Of a stretch of 64,000 nt of DNA, positions 11,421 to 23,032 are shown piece after piece. Origin of the DNA: Pyropia yezoensis (lineage: Eukaryota; Rhodophyta; Bangiophyceae; Bangiales; Bangiaceae); the NCBI GenBank assembly GCA_009829735.1, contig CM020618.1, positions 28,310,894 to 28,374,893 on the forward strand, read 5' to 3'. Under the pieces are notes generated by a model. It was not told where the DNA came from. It searched no databases and worked only from the letters and a program-made list of their open reading frames with translations. A program made the translations under genes and the position numbers. Numbering within the stretch: the stretch's first letter is position 1; every line of letters starts with the position of its first letter.

Positions 11421-11712
11421 AGATTCGGCCGCCGCCGCGGATGAACGGCGGCGGCGGCGCAACCGGGCGGCGGCGACGCGCGCCAACGAGCGGCGAAAGT
11501 GGCTCACCGACGGCCTCGCCCAGACCGCCGCGCGGGCGGCGGACCTCCGCGCCCGCGCGGCAGAGCTGGCGGCGGAGAACCGGGCGCTGCGGGCGCGCGC
11601 GGCGATGGCGAGGATGCCCCTACCGCCACTTGTGGGCGTGCCGCCAGAGGTGGTACCGCTGCCGGTGGGGGGGGGGGGGCTGGAGGTGCCCGTGGGCGGT
11701 AGTGGCGGGTGA
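9676..11712 (+). CDS. Putative bZIP-like transcription factor
   Basis: A 678-residue protein starting at GCCATGG (ATG 9676). The first ~590 residues are rich in Ala, Gly, Pro and Ser with a few non-repetitive islands (e.g. GLYVPHFSVGGLTGGWVLL and VTDFSGLPAVLTSIFCGTFG) that I do not recognise. Residues about 590-643 form a bZIP-like helix: five arginines, NRAAATRANERRKW, then leucines spaced by seven (L-x6-L-x6-L in AADLRARAAELAAENRAL). The basic region is odd: the canonical N-x7-R has Asn in place of the Arg, and the leucine register is shifted by about four residues from the usual N-to-first-Leu distance. An acidic patch (DDDED) precedes the basic region. A nuclear regulator is inferred; an unrelated coiled-coil protein is the main alternative. 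Confidence 0.5.
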
Positions 11713-14233
11713 GACGGGGGTGGGTGGCACGAGGCGGAGCACCTGGCGGGTCCTGGAAGAGACAGCGAGAGGGGGTCCGGGTATCAGTTTCATAGGGAAC
11801 ACAGCCATTCATGTATGTGCCCCCCCCCCCCCCCCCCCCCCGCCTGCCCGCGGCCGGCGTCATCCCCACGCGCCGCCCGGCACTACCGCCACACCGTCGG
11901 AAAAGCCGACCACCGGTCGTCCATGGGGGCGAGGAGCGGGGCGAAGGTGGGCAGCGGGTTCCATGAACGGCACGTCGCTGCTGCTCGACCCCCCCCCCAC
12001 CCCCCCCCGCCCCACAATTGTTGGCAAGGGGGGCGGGGGGGGGGGGTTGCCACCGCCCTCTAGTGTACAGGAGACGTATTGATTGATGCTCCATATGGCT
12101 CCATACTCGTGACCAGAGGACTGTATGTGTAGCGCTGGAAAGAGGACGATGCGGCCTATCGTATGAGCCCCTCTCCCGTACCCGGCGATTGCTCTCTCCT
12201 CAAGTCGTAGGGCGTATAATAGAGCAGCCGGGAGGTGCTGGAAAAAGAGCGGTCGGTCAAATTCGACGGGCGCCGCCCGCTTCGAATGAAGACCGATGAA
12301 TCAAGGCGTGCCGCGCCTTCACTCGCCTTCACTCACCCACGCAGGCGGTGGCGGTGGTGGTGGCGGTGGCGATGGCGGTGGTGGTGGCGGCGGGCGCGGC
12401 GCCCGCGTGCCTCGACGGGGACCCGTCGACACGTCCACCCGCCCGTGGCGGCGCGAGCCGCGTCCGCGCCATCCGCAGATGGCCTCGCCGCCCACGGCGC
12501 GACGCCAGCCAGGAGGCACGCCCCCTCCTGCCACGGCCGCGATGCGCGGGTGTGTGGCCATGGGTTGGGGGGGGGGGAAGGGAAGCCAGCGCCCCGCCGC
12601 GTTCCCGGTCCCCGGTGGGCAGCGCCAAGGAAAGGGTGGGTGCCGCCGGGTGGGAGGGGGTGGGCAGGGAGGGGAAGGGGGGGGCAGGGAGGGGAAGGGG
12701 GGAGGGAGGGAGGCGCTTACGAGCCGTCGGGTGCCGCCGGCATGCCGCTACCTGGGCCGGCGGCGGGCAGGCGGATCGGTGCCGTGCCGGCCAGGTCCTT
12801 GTCGTGCTGCGGCGCCCCGCGCAGTCGGCGGCGTGGCAACCACCCATTACGAGCCCCTCCCCCCCCCCATTCACCGCGCTCTGCACACCCGGCAGGGGAT
12901 GGGCGGGAGAGCACAGAGGGGGGCGCCGAAGCGGTGGCGCCACGACATTGACTGCAATCCACTCCCACCCCCTTGACCCCCCATTGCCGCAGCGGCGGCG
13001 GCAGCGGCGGCGGCCGCGGCCGCGGCAATGGCGACAGCAGCGAGCGACAGCGGCCGCCGCCCATGGCCCCGGCAACGGCCACTGCCCCTCCTGCCGCAGC
13101 GGCCACCACCCGCCACCCGCCACCCCCACACCGCTACTACCCCCCAAGCAGCCGCGCCTGAGGCGCCGCCGTAGCCGCTGCCGAGGTCCCTGCGCCGTTT
13201 GGCACGTTACCGTGCACCCTTCCCCACCCCCCCTCCCTCCCCCCCCCCCCACCGCTTCCTCCCCCCCCTACCACTTCCTCCCCCGTCCTTCCTCCCACAC
13301 ATATGGAAGCCCCTCTCCCCTTCCGCACGCACCCCGCCCCCGCCCCTTTGCGTTCGCGACCGACGGCACAAGCGCGGGCGCGGGTGCGGCCACCATCGAC
13401 GCACACCCGGCTGACCGCCATCACCACCGCCACCGCCGCCGCTGCAGCAGTGGCGGCGGTGGGCGCGGCGGTGGGCGCCTGGCCCGTCGTAGCCGCCGCG
13501 GCCGCCGCAGCGGGGCCGCCAGCGTCAGCGACCGCATTGGTGACGGCGGCGTGGCCGGCGGCGGCCGCCGCCACCGCGCCCTCCCGCGCCGGCCGCGCCG
13601 ACGGCGGGAGTGGCGGCGGCAACGGGCACCGCGGGCACCGCCGCGAGGCAGCGGCGGACAATGGATGTGACGGCTGCAATGGCGCAGGCGGTGGACTTGG
13701 CAGCGGCGGCAGCAGCACCAGAGGAGACGGCGGTGACGGCGGTGACGGCGACGGGAGGGATGCCGGCGGCGACGGCGGCCACCGCGGCGGCGGCCACCGC
13801 CGTCGTGCTCTCACCACCCCCCCCCTCTCGGACACGCCAAACAGGCTGGATCGGGATGTGCTGCCCGCCTTTGTCGAGGCCATCCACCGCACGGCGATCA
13901 AGTACGGGGTGCGCGATGGCGAGACTGGCGACCAAAAGCCACCCACGCGGGGAGCGTGGGGGAAAGGCGAACGCGGAGGCGGCGGTGGTCGCCGCCGCCG
14001 CCACCGCCCCCCCCAAGACGACCTCAAGAGCGTCTGACGGGGGGTCCGCACGACTGGCGACGGCCGGCTCAGCGAGAAGGGTGGGTGCGCCCAGGACCGG
14101 AGACGAGGCAGATGCGTGATGGGGGGCACGACGGGGGGCACGATGGGGGGGTGGGCGGCATCGCACGCCGGGGGCAACGGCGAGATGACCCCCGCTGCTG
14201 CCGTCACCCAGGCGCGGGGCGCGCTGCGGGAGT
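11713..14233. other. Intergenic region with unassigned open frames
   Basis: Contains a C run of about 22 near 11820-11841, a TATAATA-like site near 12216, GGTGGC-rich DNA near 12345-12400 and Ala/Gly-rich open frames on the plus strand. The best candidate gene is the plus frame 13303-14037, whose tail (NRLDRDVLPAFVEAIHRTAIK, around 13840-13905) reads more like real protein than its neighbours, but no start, introns or family can be supported. It would be convergent with the WD40 gene. Confidence 0.3.
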
Positions 14234-16022
14234 CTAGCCGTAGGGCCGCCAGATGGCCACGGTGCCGTCGGTGCCTGCCGAGGCGAGAAGGCGGCCGCTG
14301 GGTGACCACGTGACGGCGTGAACGCTGCGGGGGGGGGATGCGAGGGGGTAGGAGAGCGCACCGCGTGGTAGGGGTGGGGGCCAACAGCCAACAAGGACGT
14401 AAGAGGGCAGGCAGCGGGTGAAGAGCGTGAGTGAGGGCTAGAGTACTGAAAATGAGATGCACACCCCCCCCCCCGCCGCCAGTGGCGGGCGGTTGGAGCA
14501 CAAGACAAAGAAAAAACGACGCGCCGCCCCCTGACCCACACTCATTCCGTTCGTGGCGACGGCGGAGGCGGGCCCCACGGGCGCAGCACCGCATCCCCGC
14601 GAGCCAGTGGCGGCCGGGGGCGGCCGGGGGGGCGGACGGCCCTCCGCACCCGCGTCGCCTGCCGCGGTGCCAGCCAAATCCCTCCCACGCTGCGCACAGC
14701 AGCGGAGGGGGAGGGAGTGCCATACCACACCAGGCCGCCCCTGCCAACTCCCCCCACCCCCTCTCTCCTCTCCCTCCTCCCCGGTGCAGGCCACCTCCTC
14801 CCCTCCCCCCGGCCACGTACCTCCCATTGTGGTGCACCAGCGACGCGAGCTGACAGAGGCTCACCCCCCCGCGCTCCCCACCCCCCGGCCGTCGCCGCAC
14901 CTGGTACAGCCGCACCTTGCCGTCCCAGCACGCGGCGGCGAGCATCCCCCCCCGCCCCCACGCCAACCCGCCCACCCCCGTCGAGCGGGTGCGCACCCGC
15001 GCGCCGCGGGCACCACCGCCCGCCACCGCGGGCACCACCGCCAGCGTTGACGTTGCGCCAGCCGCGGCGAGCCAGCCGCGGCACGGTGCCAGCGCCAGGA
15101 CGGGGCCGTCGAGCAGGGGCGCCCGCCCGCCGTCGCCGTCACCGCCGCCGTCACCGCCACCGCCGCTGTCGCCGCCGTCGCCGCTGGGCAGGGCAGCCGG
15201 GACGCCCACGTCCACCACCCCACCACCACCTGGTGGAAGCAGCACGACGGTGCCGTCCTCAAAGCCGGCGCACCCGTCCGCCAAGGCAGTGACCATCCCC
15301 CGCGGCGGGGTGTGGGCGACGGGGGCAGGGACCCCCCCTATGGACAGCCCACACCCGCCGTCGGGGGTGGGGGTGGGGGTAACCACCCCCCTCCCCATCC
15401 CCCCTCCCACTCCCCCCGTCGGAAGGGTCGGCCACCACGCGGGCGTAAATCCGGCCGAGGGGGGGGGCGTGACGCCCAGGCGGCTCGGACGCGACAGCCG
15501 CAGCGTCACCTCTGCGTCGTCGCCGTCGTTCGTGTCACTGCTGGTGGCAGCGCTGTCTGTGTCGTCGCCCTCACCGTCGCTGTCGTCGTCGCTGCCGGCG
15601 TGGGTGGTGGTCACGGCCACCCGCACGACCATCCCCGTCTTGTCCTGCACGACCAGCGTCGCCAGGGGACGGCCCACGAGGCGCCCCCCAGTCACAGGGG
15701 CGGCACCGCCATATTCGCCGCCGTCTTTGTCATCACCTCCACCGCCCCCGCCGCTGCCGTCGCCACCGTCGGCGCCGCCACCGGCAGGCAATGGCCCCGG
15801 TGGCAGGGCGGTCACGCCAATGGCAGCGTCCGACACGGCGTGCTCGACGACGTCGAGCATGGCGGTGTGGCCCACATGCCACACCCGCAGCGTACCGTCT
15901 GCGTCGGCGGTTGCGAGCACCGCCCCCGCGTCCGACGCGGGGCGCGGGAGGAAGGCAAGCGCCTGCACAGCCACGCCCGTTGGAGTGCGCAAGACTGTCA
16001 CGGGGGGGGAATGCGGGGCCAT
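14234..16022 (-). CDS. GNB1L: WD40 protein, GNB1L/ASTRA-associated protein 1-like
   Basis: Starts at ATG 16022 (MAPHSPPVTVL); in-frame upstream ATGs at 16160 and 16238 exist. WD-like repeats include LATADADGTLRVWHVG near the start, a degenerate FEDGTVVLLPPG repeat, and VGGLAWGRGGMLAAACWDGKVRLYQ near the end. The last repeat is on a separate exon. A donor after 14821 (GGGAG|gtacgt) and an acceptor before 14324 join HHNGS to VHAVTWSPSGRLLASAGTDG, followed by TVAIWRPYG and a stop at 14234-14236. This is the expected C-terminal repeat of the GNB1L/Asa1 family. A further 51-bp in-frame stretch after VRLYQ, bounded by gt and ag, may be a mini-intron. Gly/Asp/Ser-rich inserts interrupt the middle. 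In other eukaryotes Asa1 works with the TELO2-TTI complex that matures PIKK kinases. It is transcribed divergently from eIF3b copy A. Confidence 0.65.
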
Positions 16023-16482
16023 CGCGGCAGGTAGGGCCCCAAGGGAAGGGGGGGCCGTAGCGGTGGCGATGGGATGGGGGAGGCGGACGTCGTCGGCAGG
16101 CGCAGTAGCCGGCGGCAGTGCAGAGTGTTGGACAGGAGGCGAGGTGCCCCGTGGAAACATAGCCAAAGTACGCAAGGCGATGTGGAGAAGAGAGGTCGCG
16201 ACAAAAGACGCGGATCCCGAGTCGACTGCAGTTTTCAACCGAGCTGGAACAACATTTCGTACAGATCCCTTTCGTGCTTGTCACCATCGCAAAAAGATGG
16301 TGTGCTCCGCTACAGTTCCGCAATTGCCAACTGCTGCCAGGCGCGCCGAAATCGACCGACGTCGTTCGTGCGCGCGGCTCTGACCGTTTTCAGCCTGCTG
16401 TGCCATCGCCGTTGCCCCTGCCTAGGACATCAAGCTTCTGCCCACCGGTGCGCTGCTGCTGGTTGCCCCCACGGCCGCCACA
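16023..16482. promoter_or_regulatory. Divergent promoter region, WD40 gene / eIF3b copy A
   Basis: About 460 bp separates the two start codons, so it should hold both promoters. It is AT-richer than the flanking coding DNA. Only the last 24 bp before the eIF3b ATG are shared with copy B; everything upstream differs between the copies, so the two eIF3b genes have different promoters. Confidence 0.5.
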
Positions 16483-19374
16483 ATGACGGACGTGGAGGTG
16501 CTGCCGGCGATGGATCTGGCCCCTGAGCTGGAGAGCTTTCGTAAGAATGCGCGGCACAACGCCACCTCCTCGGTCCTGGTCGTGGACGGCCTGCCAGTGG
16601 TGAGCGCGGAGAAGGCGGACAAGCTGCTGGCAGCGCTGTCCAAGATCTTTGCCAAGGTGGGCCAGCTGCGCTACCCGTCTGAGGATGTCGGCGACGGGTC
16701 CGGGGCGGCTGACGGCAGTAGTGGGCGGCCGCCGATTGTGATCCCCCGGGACGAGGCCGGGTCGACGTTGGGCTTTGCGCTCGTCGAGTATGTGGACGCG
16801 GAGCAGGCGGCGATCGCGGCGGTGGCGACCAACCGGTTCCAGTTTGGACGGTCCAACACGTTTGACGTGATGAACGCCGCGGACGTGCTGCGCATCTGTT
16901 CGGTGGCGGACGAGTTCACGCCGCCGCCCGAGCCCCCCGTGGCCAACATTGTGGCGGAGAAGCGGATCAACCTCAAGGGGTGGCTGTTGGAGCCGCGGGG
17001 GCGTGAGCAGTTTGCGGTGCGCCACGGCCTTGAGACGGACGTGATGTGGCACGACCCGGTGCTGCCGATTGAAAAGGTACGAAACGGGGGAAGGTGTGGG
17101 GTGGAGGTGGGGAAGGGGGGCAGCGGCTGGTGTGGGTGGGTGTGGGCGCGGCGATGGGGGAGAGGGGGGCGCGGGGCTCGCAGGAACGAGCGGGCGGCCG
17201 ACCGACCGGACACGGACGCACCGTCAGAGAATAGGTGGTGGTCGTGGGGCGGCGGTGTGGTGGTGGGGACAACTAGGGGGGTGGTGGTGGTAGGGGTGGG
17301 GTTTGTGTGAGGCCGTTGTGTTCGTGTGGCGGGCGCTGCGGCTGGTGTCAGCGCTGGACACGGCGGTGTGGGGCGCAGCGTGCCAGGGGGGTGTGGGGCG
17401 GGTATGGGGGCCGGGGCGTGGCGGGGCGTATGAACGTGGGGGGACGTCGCGACATGGAAGCACTGGTGGGCGGCACGGGTACAGGCGTGCAGCCCACTGG
17501 GACGGGGCGGGGGGTGAGGTTGGACGATGGTGTTCGGCACCTCCCCCCCTGGGTGTGTCGTCCGGCTGCCGGGGCGATTGGCGTCGTCCGCCAGCAGCAG
17601 TGCACAGGCAGGGGGTGCATGTCAGGCGTGTGGGAGGAGCCGTGCTCTGACGTGACTGTTGGTATTCGTTGCGTCGTTGCTGTGATTATGGTGTTGTGGT
17701 GGTCATGGGTTTGTGGTGTTGGTGATGGGCTGCCTGGTGGGCAACGGGTGAATGGCGGTGATGGTGCGGTGGGGATGTGCGCAGGACTATGGACGTGCCC
17801 ACTGGACGGACTCGTACGTGGTGTGGTCGCCGCTGGGGTCGTACCTGACGACGTTCCACCTGCAAGGGGTGGCCCTGTGGGGGGGCACCAAGTGGGAGAA
17901 GATTGTGCGGTTTGCGCACCCCAACGTGAAGCTGGTGGACTACTCGCCAAATGAGAAGTACCTGGTGACGTACAATGGGCTGGAGCCGGAGCGGGACGAC
18001 CCGGCGGACCCTAAGGCGGTGATTGTGTGGGAGATTGCGACGGGGATGAAGCTGCGGTCGTTTGTTGGGCCGCCCATCATGCCGGATGAGCCGCTGCCGT
18101 GGCCGCTGTTCCGGTGGTCGTATGACGACGGGTACGTGGCACGGATGGGCAAGGACCTGATCTCGGTGTACGAGATGCCGAGCGTGGGGCTGCTGGACAA
18201 GAAGTCGATCAAGGTGCCGGGGGTGCGGGACTTTGCGTGGTCGCCAACGGACAACTACCTGGTGTACTGGACGCCAGAGCACGATGAGGCGCCTGCGCGG
18301 GTGTGTCTGATGGAGCTGCCGTCGCGGGAGGAGCTGCGGCAGAAGGCGCTGTACGCGGTGGCGGACATCAAGCTGCACTGGCAGCAGGAAGGGAACTTCC
18401 TGTGCTGCAAGATTGATCGGTTCACGAAGAGCCGCAAGGGGCAGTTCACCAACTTTGAGCTGTTCCGCGTGCGGGCCAAGAACATCCCGATTGAGATTGT
18501 TGAGTACAAGGAGAAGGACGACGTGCAGGCGTTTGCGTGGGAGCCCAAGGGGGTGCGGTTTGCGGTGATCCACCGGGACACACCTGGGAGCGGGAGCGTG
18601 TCGTTCTTTTCAATGGAGGCGGTGAGCGGGACGCTCAAGCCACTCTTCACAGTGGAGGGCAAGACGTGCAATCAGCTGCACTGGTCGCCGCAAGGGAACT
18701 TCATTGTGCTTGCAACGCTGGCGGCGCAGGCGGGGGCGCTGGAGTTTTACAACGCCAATGACCAGGAGCTGCTGGGGACGGGCGAACACTACATGTGCAC
18801 TGACCTGGCGTGGGACCCGACGGGGCGGTTCCTGACGTCGTCGGTGTCGTTTTGGCGGAACAAGATGGAGAACGGGTTCAGCATCTGGACGTTTAACGGG
18901 AAGGAGCTGACGCACGAGTCACGGGACGAGCTGTACCAGTTTGTGTGGCGGCCACGGCCCAAGAGCCTGCTGGACGCGGCGGCGCAGAAGAAGGTGAAGA
19001 AGGAGCTGCGGTCGTACCGGGACCGATATGAGAAGGAGGACGACGAGCTGCGGGCGTCGCGGGCGAGCCGCAAGGCGGCTGGCCGCAAGGCGCTGCGGGA
19101 CGCGTGGCAGGCGTACTTGGACGAGTGTGAAGCGCGGCGGGCGGAGGAGGCGGCGCTGCGGCGCGAGGCAAGAGGGGGCATTGAGTCGGACAATGAGGAT
19201 GATTATGAGGTCATTCAAGAGGACGTGACGGACGTGATTGACATCCAACAAGAGGTGGACACGTCACGGAAGATGCTGGACAGTGAAGACGAGCGGGACT
19301 AGACGGAAGATGAGCGCGCTTGCGTTGTTTTTGAGGCTCTTCTTGCCTGTAGGCGGCCGTATCGGGATGGTGGG
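16459..19374 (+). repeat. Inverted duplication, arm A (2,916 bp)
   Basis: This arm pairs with the reverse complement of 20116-23032. The coordinate sum is constant at 39,490 from the 3' end and 39,491 upstream of one C/G run, so the only length difference I found is seven versus eight C in the eIF3b intron. The proteins from both arms are the same by eye. The arm runs from 24 bp before the start codon to 72 bp after the stop. Confidence 0.95.
16483..19302 (+). CDS. EIF3B: Translation initiation factor eIF3 subunit b, copy A
   Basis: Two exons: 16483-17076 (198 codons) and 17785-19302, joined at phase 0 across a 708-bp intron with GAAAAG|gtacga and tgcgcag|GACTAT borders. The spliced protein is 703 residues, a normal length for eIF3b. 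Exon 1 holds the N-terminal RRM (SSVLVVDGLPVV and GFALVEYVDAEQA). Exon 2 holds the WD40/eIF2A-type beta-propeller (WTDSYVVWSPLGSYLTTFH, GVALWGG, YSPNEKYLVTY, HWSPQGNFIVLA, TDLAWDPTGRFLTSS) and a charged C-terminal helix rich in Glu/Arg/Lys followed by an acidic tail. eIF3b is the scaffold of the eIF3 complex on the 40S ribosomal subunit. The splice joins VLPIEK to DYGRAHWTDSY, as the family requires. Confidence 0.97.
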
Positions 19375-20115
19375 GGGACTGCCTGGTTTGCTGGTGCACT
19401 TGCATTTTTTTTCACCTGCATCCATAGCCCACATATTGTGTCCCGGGCATGTGCATTGTCGCGACCGTGCGGCGGAGGCTTTCCGTGCTTGAACGTTGGT
19501 CTCCGGGCTGCACTGATGAGGAAATGGTAACTACTTATTACCAGCGAGCGCTGGTCACCTGTCTGACGACCTCGGGTACACCACATGACGTATTACGTGC
19601 GCCGGATGCAATCGTGCCCTCCTCCTGTCTTGCTTTCACGGCAGAAAAGACACCGACGTCTACTTCACTCCGTCCACCACTCTGAGTGCCCTTGTCCGGT
19701 GCAGCACATCGCACAAGGTGCGTTCAGGGTCCCGTTCACGCTTGTGCTTGCTCCTCGTTGTCCACCCTTGCGCGTATGGACCGCTTGCGTTTCAAGGGTG
19801 CAGCAGACCGGTGGACGGAAGGGGAGGCCCACGTAATCTCTCTGGTTGGTACAAGTGCTTGCCGTAAATGGCCTGCAGGTGGGGGCGGCGGGGGTAGGCA
19901 TGGGCGGAGGAGGTGTCGTTGTGCGGCGGGGCTGGCGAAGCCGTCCCCCTTCGCAGACGGTGATAGGTTCTTGGGGCACTCAGATGGGACAGCGCCATAG
20001 AAGAAACAAAATGGGGCGTGGCGACACGAGACTGCTTGTTCCCGCACAGCACACAGGACGAGAAACAGGCGGGTCAAGCTCATAGCTCCTGTGTGCGGCT
20101 GACCTTCGTGGACAG
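19375..20115. other. Spacer between the two eIF3b arms
   Basis: A 741-bp unique spacer, less GC-rich than its surroundings, with no convincing gene. Both eIF3b genes are transcribed toward it, so it must hold, or lie just beyond, their poly(A) signals. Confidence 0.6.
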
Positions 20116-23032
20116 CCCACCATCCCGATACGGCCGCCTACAGGCAAGAAGAGCCTCAAAAACAACGCAAGCGCGCTCATCTTCCGTCTAGTCCCGCTCG
20201 TCTTCACTGTCCAGCATCTTCCGTGACGTGTCCACCTCTTGTTGGATGTCAATCACGTCCGTCACGTCCTCTTGAATGACCTCATAATCATCCTCATTGT
20301 CCGACTCAATGCCCCCTCTTGCCTCGCGCCGCAGCGCCGCCTCCTCCGCCCGCCGCGCTTCACACTCGTCCAAGTACGCCTGCCACGCGTCCCGCAGCGC
20401 CTTGCGGCCAGCCGCCTTGCGGCTCGCCCGCGACGCCCGCAGCTCGTCGTCCTCCTTCTCATATCGGTCCCGGTACGACCGCAGCTCCTTCTTCACCTTC
20501 TTCTGCGCCGCCGCGTCCAGCAGGCTCTTGGGCCGTGGCCGCCACACAAACTGGTACAGCTCGTCCCGTGACTCGTGCGTCAGCTCCTTCCCGTTAAACG
20601 TCCAGATGCTGAACCCGTTCTCCATCTTGTTCCGCCAAAACGACACCGACGACGTCAGGAACCGCCCCGTCGGGTCCCACGCCAGGTCAGTGCACATGTA
20701 GTGTTCGCCCGTCCCCAGCAGCTCCTGGTCATTGGCGTTGTAAAACTCCAGCGCCCCCGCCTGCGCCGCCAGCGTTGCAAGCACAATGAAGTTCCCTTGC
20801 GGCGACCAGTGCAGCTGATTGCACGTCTTGCCCTCCACTGTGAAGAGTGGCTTGAGCGTCCCGCTCACCGCCTCCATTGAAAAGAACGACACGCTCCCGC
20901 TCCCAGGTGTGTCCCGGTGGATCACCGCAAACCGCACCCCCTTGGGCTCCCACGCAAACGCCTGCACGTCGTCCTTCTCCTTGTACTCAACAATCTCAAT
21001 CGGGATGTTCTTGGCCCGCACGCGGAACAGCTCAAAGTTGGTGAACTGCCCCTTGCGGCTCTTCGTGAACCGATCAATCTTGCAGCACAGGAAGTTCCCT
21101 TCCTGCTGCCAGTGCAGCTTGATGTCCGCCACCGCGTACAGCGCCTTCTGCCGCAGCTCCTCCCGCGACGGCAGCTCCATCAGACACACCCGCGCAGGCG
21201 CCTCATCGTGCTCTGGCGTCCAGTACACCAGGTAGTTGTCCGTTGGCGACCACGCAAAGTCCCGCACCCCCGGCACCTTGATCGACTTCTTGTCCAGCAG
21301 CCCCACGCTCGGCATCTCGTACACCGAGATCAGGTCCTTGCCCATCCGTGCCACGTACCCGTCGTCATACGACCACCGGAACAGCGGCCACGGCAGCGGC
21401 TCATCCGGCATGATGGGCGGCCCAACAAACGACCGCAGCTTCATCCCCGTCGCAATCTCCCACACAATCACCGCCTTAGGGTCCGCCGGGTCGTCCCGCT
21501 CCGGCTCCAGCCCATTGTACGTCACCAGGTACTTCTCATTTGGCGAGTAGTCCACCAGCTTCACGTTGGGGTGCGCAAACCGCACAATCTTCTCCCACTT
21601 GGTGCCCCCCCACAGGGCCACCCCTTGCAGGTGGAACGTCGTCAGGTACGACCCCAGCGGCGACCACACCACGTACGAGTCCGTCCAGTGGGCACGTCCA
21701 TAGTCCTGCGCACATCCCCACCGCACCATCACCGCCATTCACCCGTTGCCCACCAGGCAGCCCATCACCAACACCACAAACCCATGACCACCACAACACC
21801 ATAATCACAGCAACGACGCAACGAATACCAACAGTCACGTCAGAGCACGGCTCCTCCCACACGCCTGACATGCACCCCCTGCCTGTGCACTGCTGCTGGC
21901 GGACGACGCCAATCGCCCCGGCAGCCGGACGACACACCCAGGGGGGGGAGGTGCCGAACACCATCGTCCAACCTCACCCCCCGCCCCGTCCCAGTGGGCT
22001 GCACGCCTGTACCCGTGCCGCCCACCAGTGCTTCCATGTCGCGACGTCCCCCCACGTTCATACGCCCCGCCACGCCCCGGCCCCCATACCCGCCCCACAC
22101 CCCCCTGGCACGCTGCGCCCCACACCGCCGTGTCCAGCGCTGACACCAGCCGCAGCGCCCGCCACACGAACACAACGGCCTCACACAAACCCCACCCCTA
22201 CCACCACCACCCCCCTAGTTGTCCCCACCACCACACCGCCGCCCCACGACCACCACCTATTCTCTGACGGTGCGTCCGTGTCCGGTCGGTCGGCCGCCCG
22301 CTCGTTCCTGCGAGCCCCGCGCCCCCCTCTCCCCCATCGCCGCGCCCACACCCACCCACACCAGCCGCTGCCCCCCTTCCCCACCTCCACCCCACACCTT
22401 CCCCCGTTTCGTACCTTTTCAATCGGCAGCACCGGGTCGTGCCACATCACGTCCGTCTCAAGGCCGTGGCGCACCGCAAACTGCTCACGCCCCCGCGGCT
22501 CCAACAGCCACCCCTTGAGGTTGATCCGCTTCTCCGCCACAATGTTGGCCACGGGGGGCTCGGGCGGCGGCGTGAACTCGTCCGCCACCGAACAGATGCG
22601 CAGCACGTCCGCGGCGTTCATCACGTCAAACGTGTTGGACCGTCCAAACTGGAACCGGTTGGTCGCCACCGCCGCGATCGCCGCCTGCTCCGCGTCCACA
22701 TACTCGACGAGCGCAAAGCCCAACGTCGACCCGGCCTCGTCCCGGGGGATCACAATCGGCGGCCGCCCACTACTGCCGTCAGCCGCCCCGGACCCGTCGC
22801 CGACATCCTCAGACGGGTAGCGCAGCTGGCCCACCTTGGCAAAGATCTTGGACAGCGCTGCCAGCAGCTTGTCCGCCTTCTCCGCGCTCACCACTGGCAG
22901 GCCGTCCACGACCAGGACCGAGGAGGTGGCGTTGTGCCGCGCATTCTTACGAAAGCTCTCCAGCTCAGGGGCCAGATCCATCGCCGGCAGCACCTCCACG
23001 TCCGTCATTGTGGCGGCCGTGGGGGCAACCAG
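20116..23032 (-). repeat. Inverted duplication, arm B (2,917 bp)
   Basis: Reverse-complement copy of 16459-19374 with one extra base in a poly-C/G run (near 21941-21948). The match ends abruptly on both sides, at 20116 toward the spacer and at 23032 upstream of the gene. Confidence 0.95.
20188..23008 (-). CDS. EIF3B: Translation initiation factor eIF3 subunit b, copy B
   Basis: Complete second eIF3b gene on the minus strand: exon 1 23008-22415, intron 22414-21706 (709 bp), exon 2 21705-20188. The start, splice sites, RRM, beta-propeller and acidic tail all match copy A and the 703-residue product appears the same. The 24 bp before the ATG are shared with copy A; farther upstream the sequence is unrelated. 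The upstream frame continues open for 32 more residues, but the ATG at 23008 is the conserved start. It is either a very recent duplicate, a copy kept alike by gene conversion, or an assembly artefact. Confidence 0.9.

Noticed and set aside
13137..14233. Long minus frame continuing from the WD40 gene
   Set aside because: The WD40 protein is completed by a splice to 14324-14234; the remaining open frame is low complexity and lies beyond the stop.
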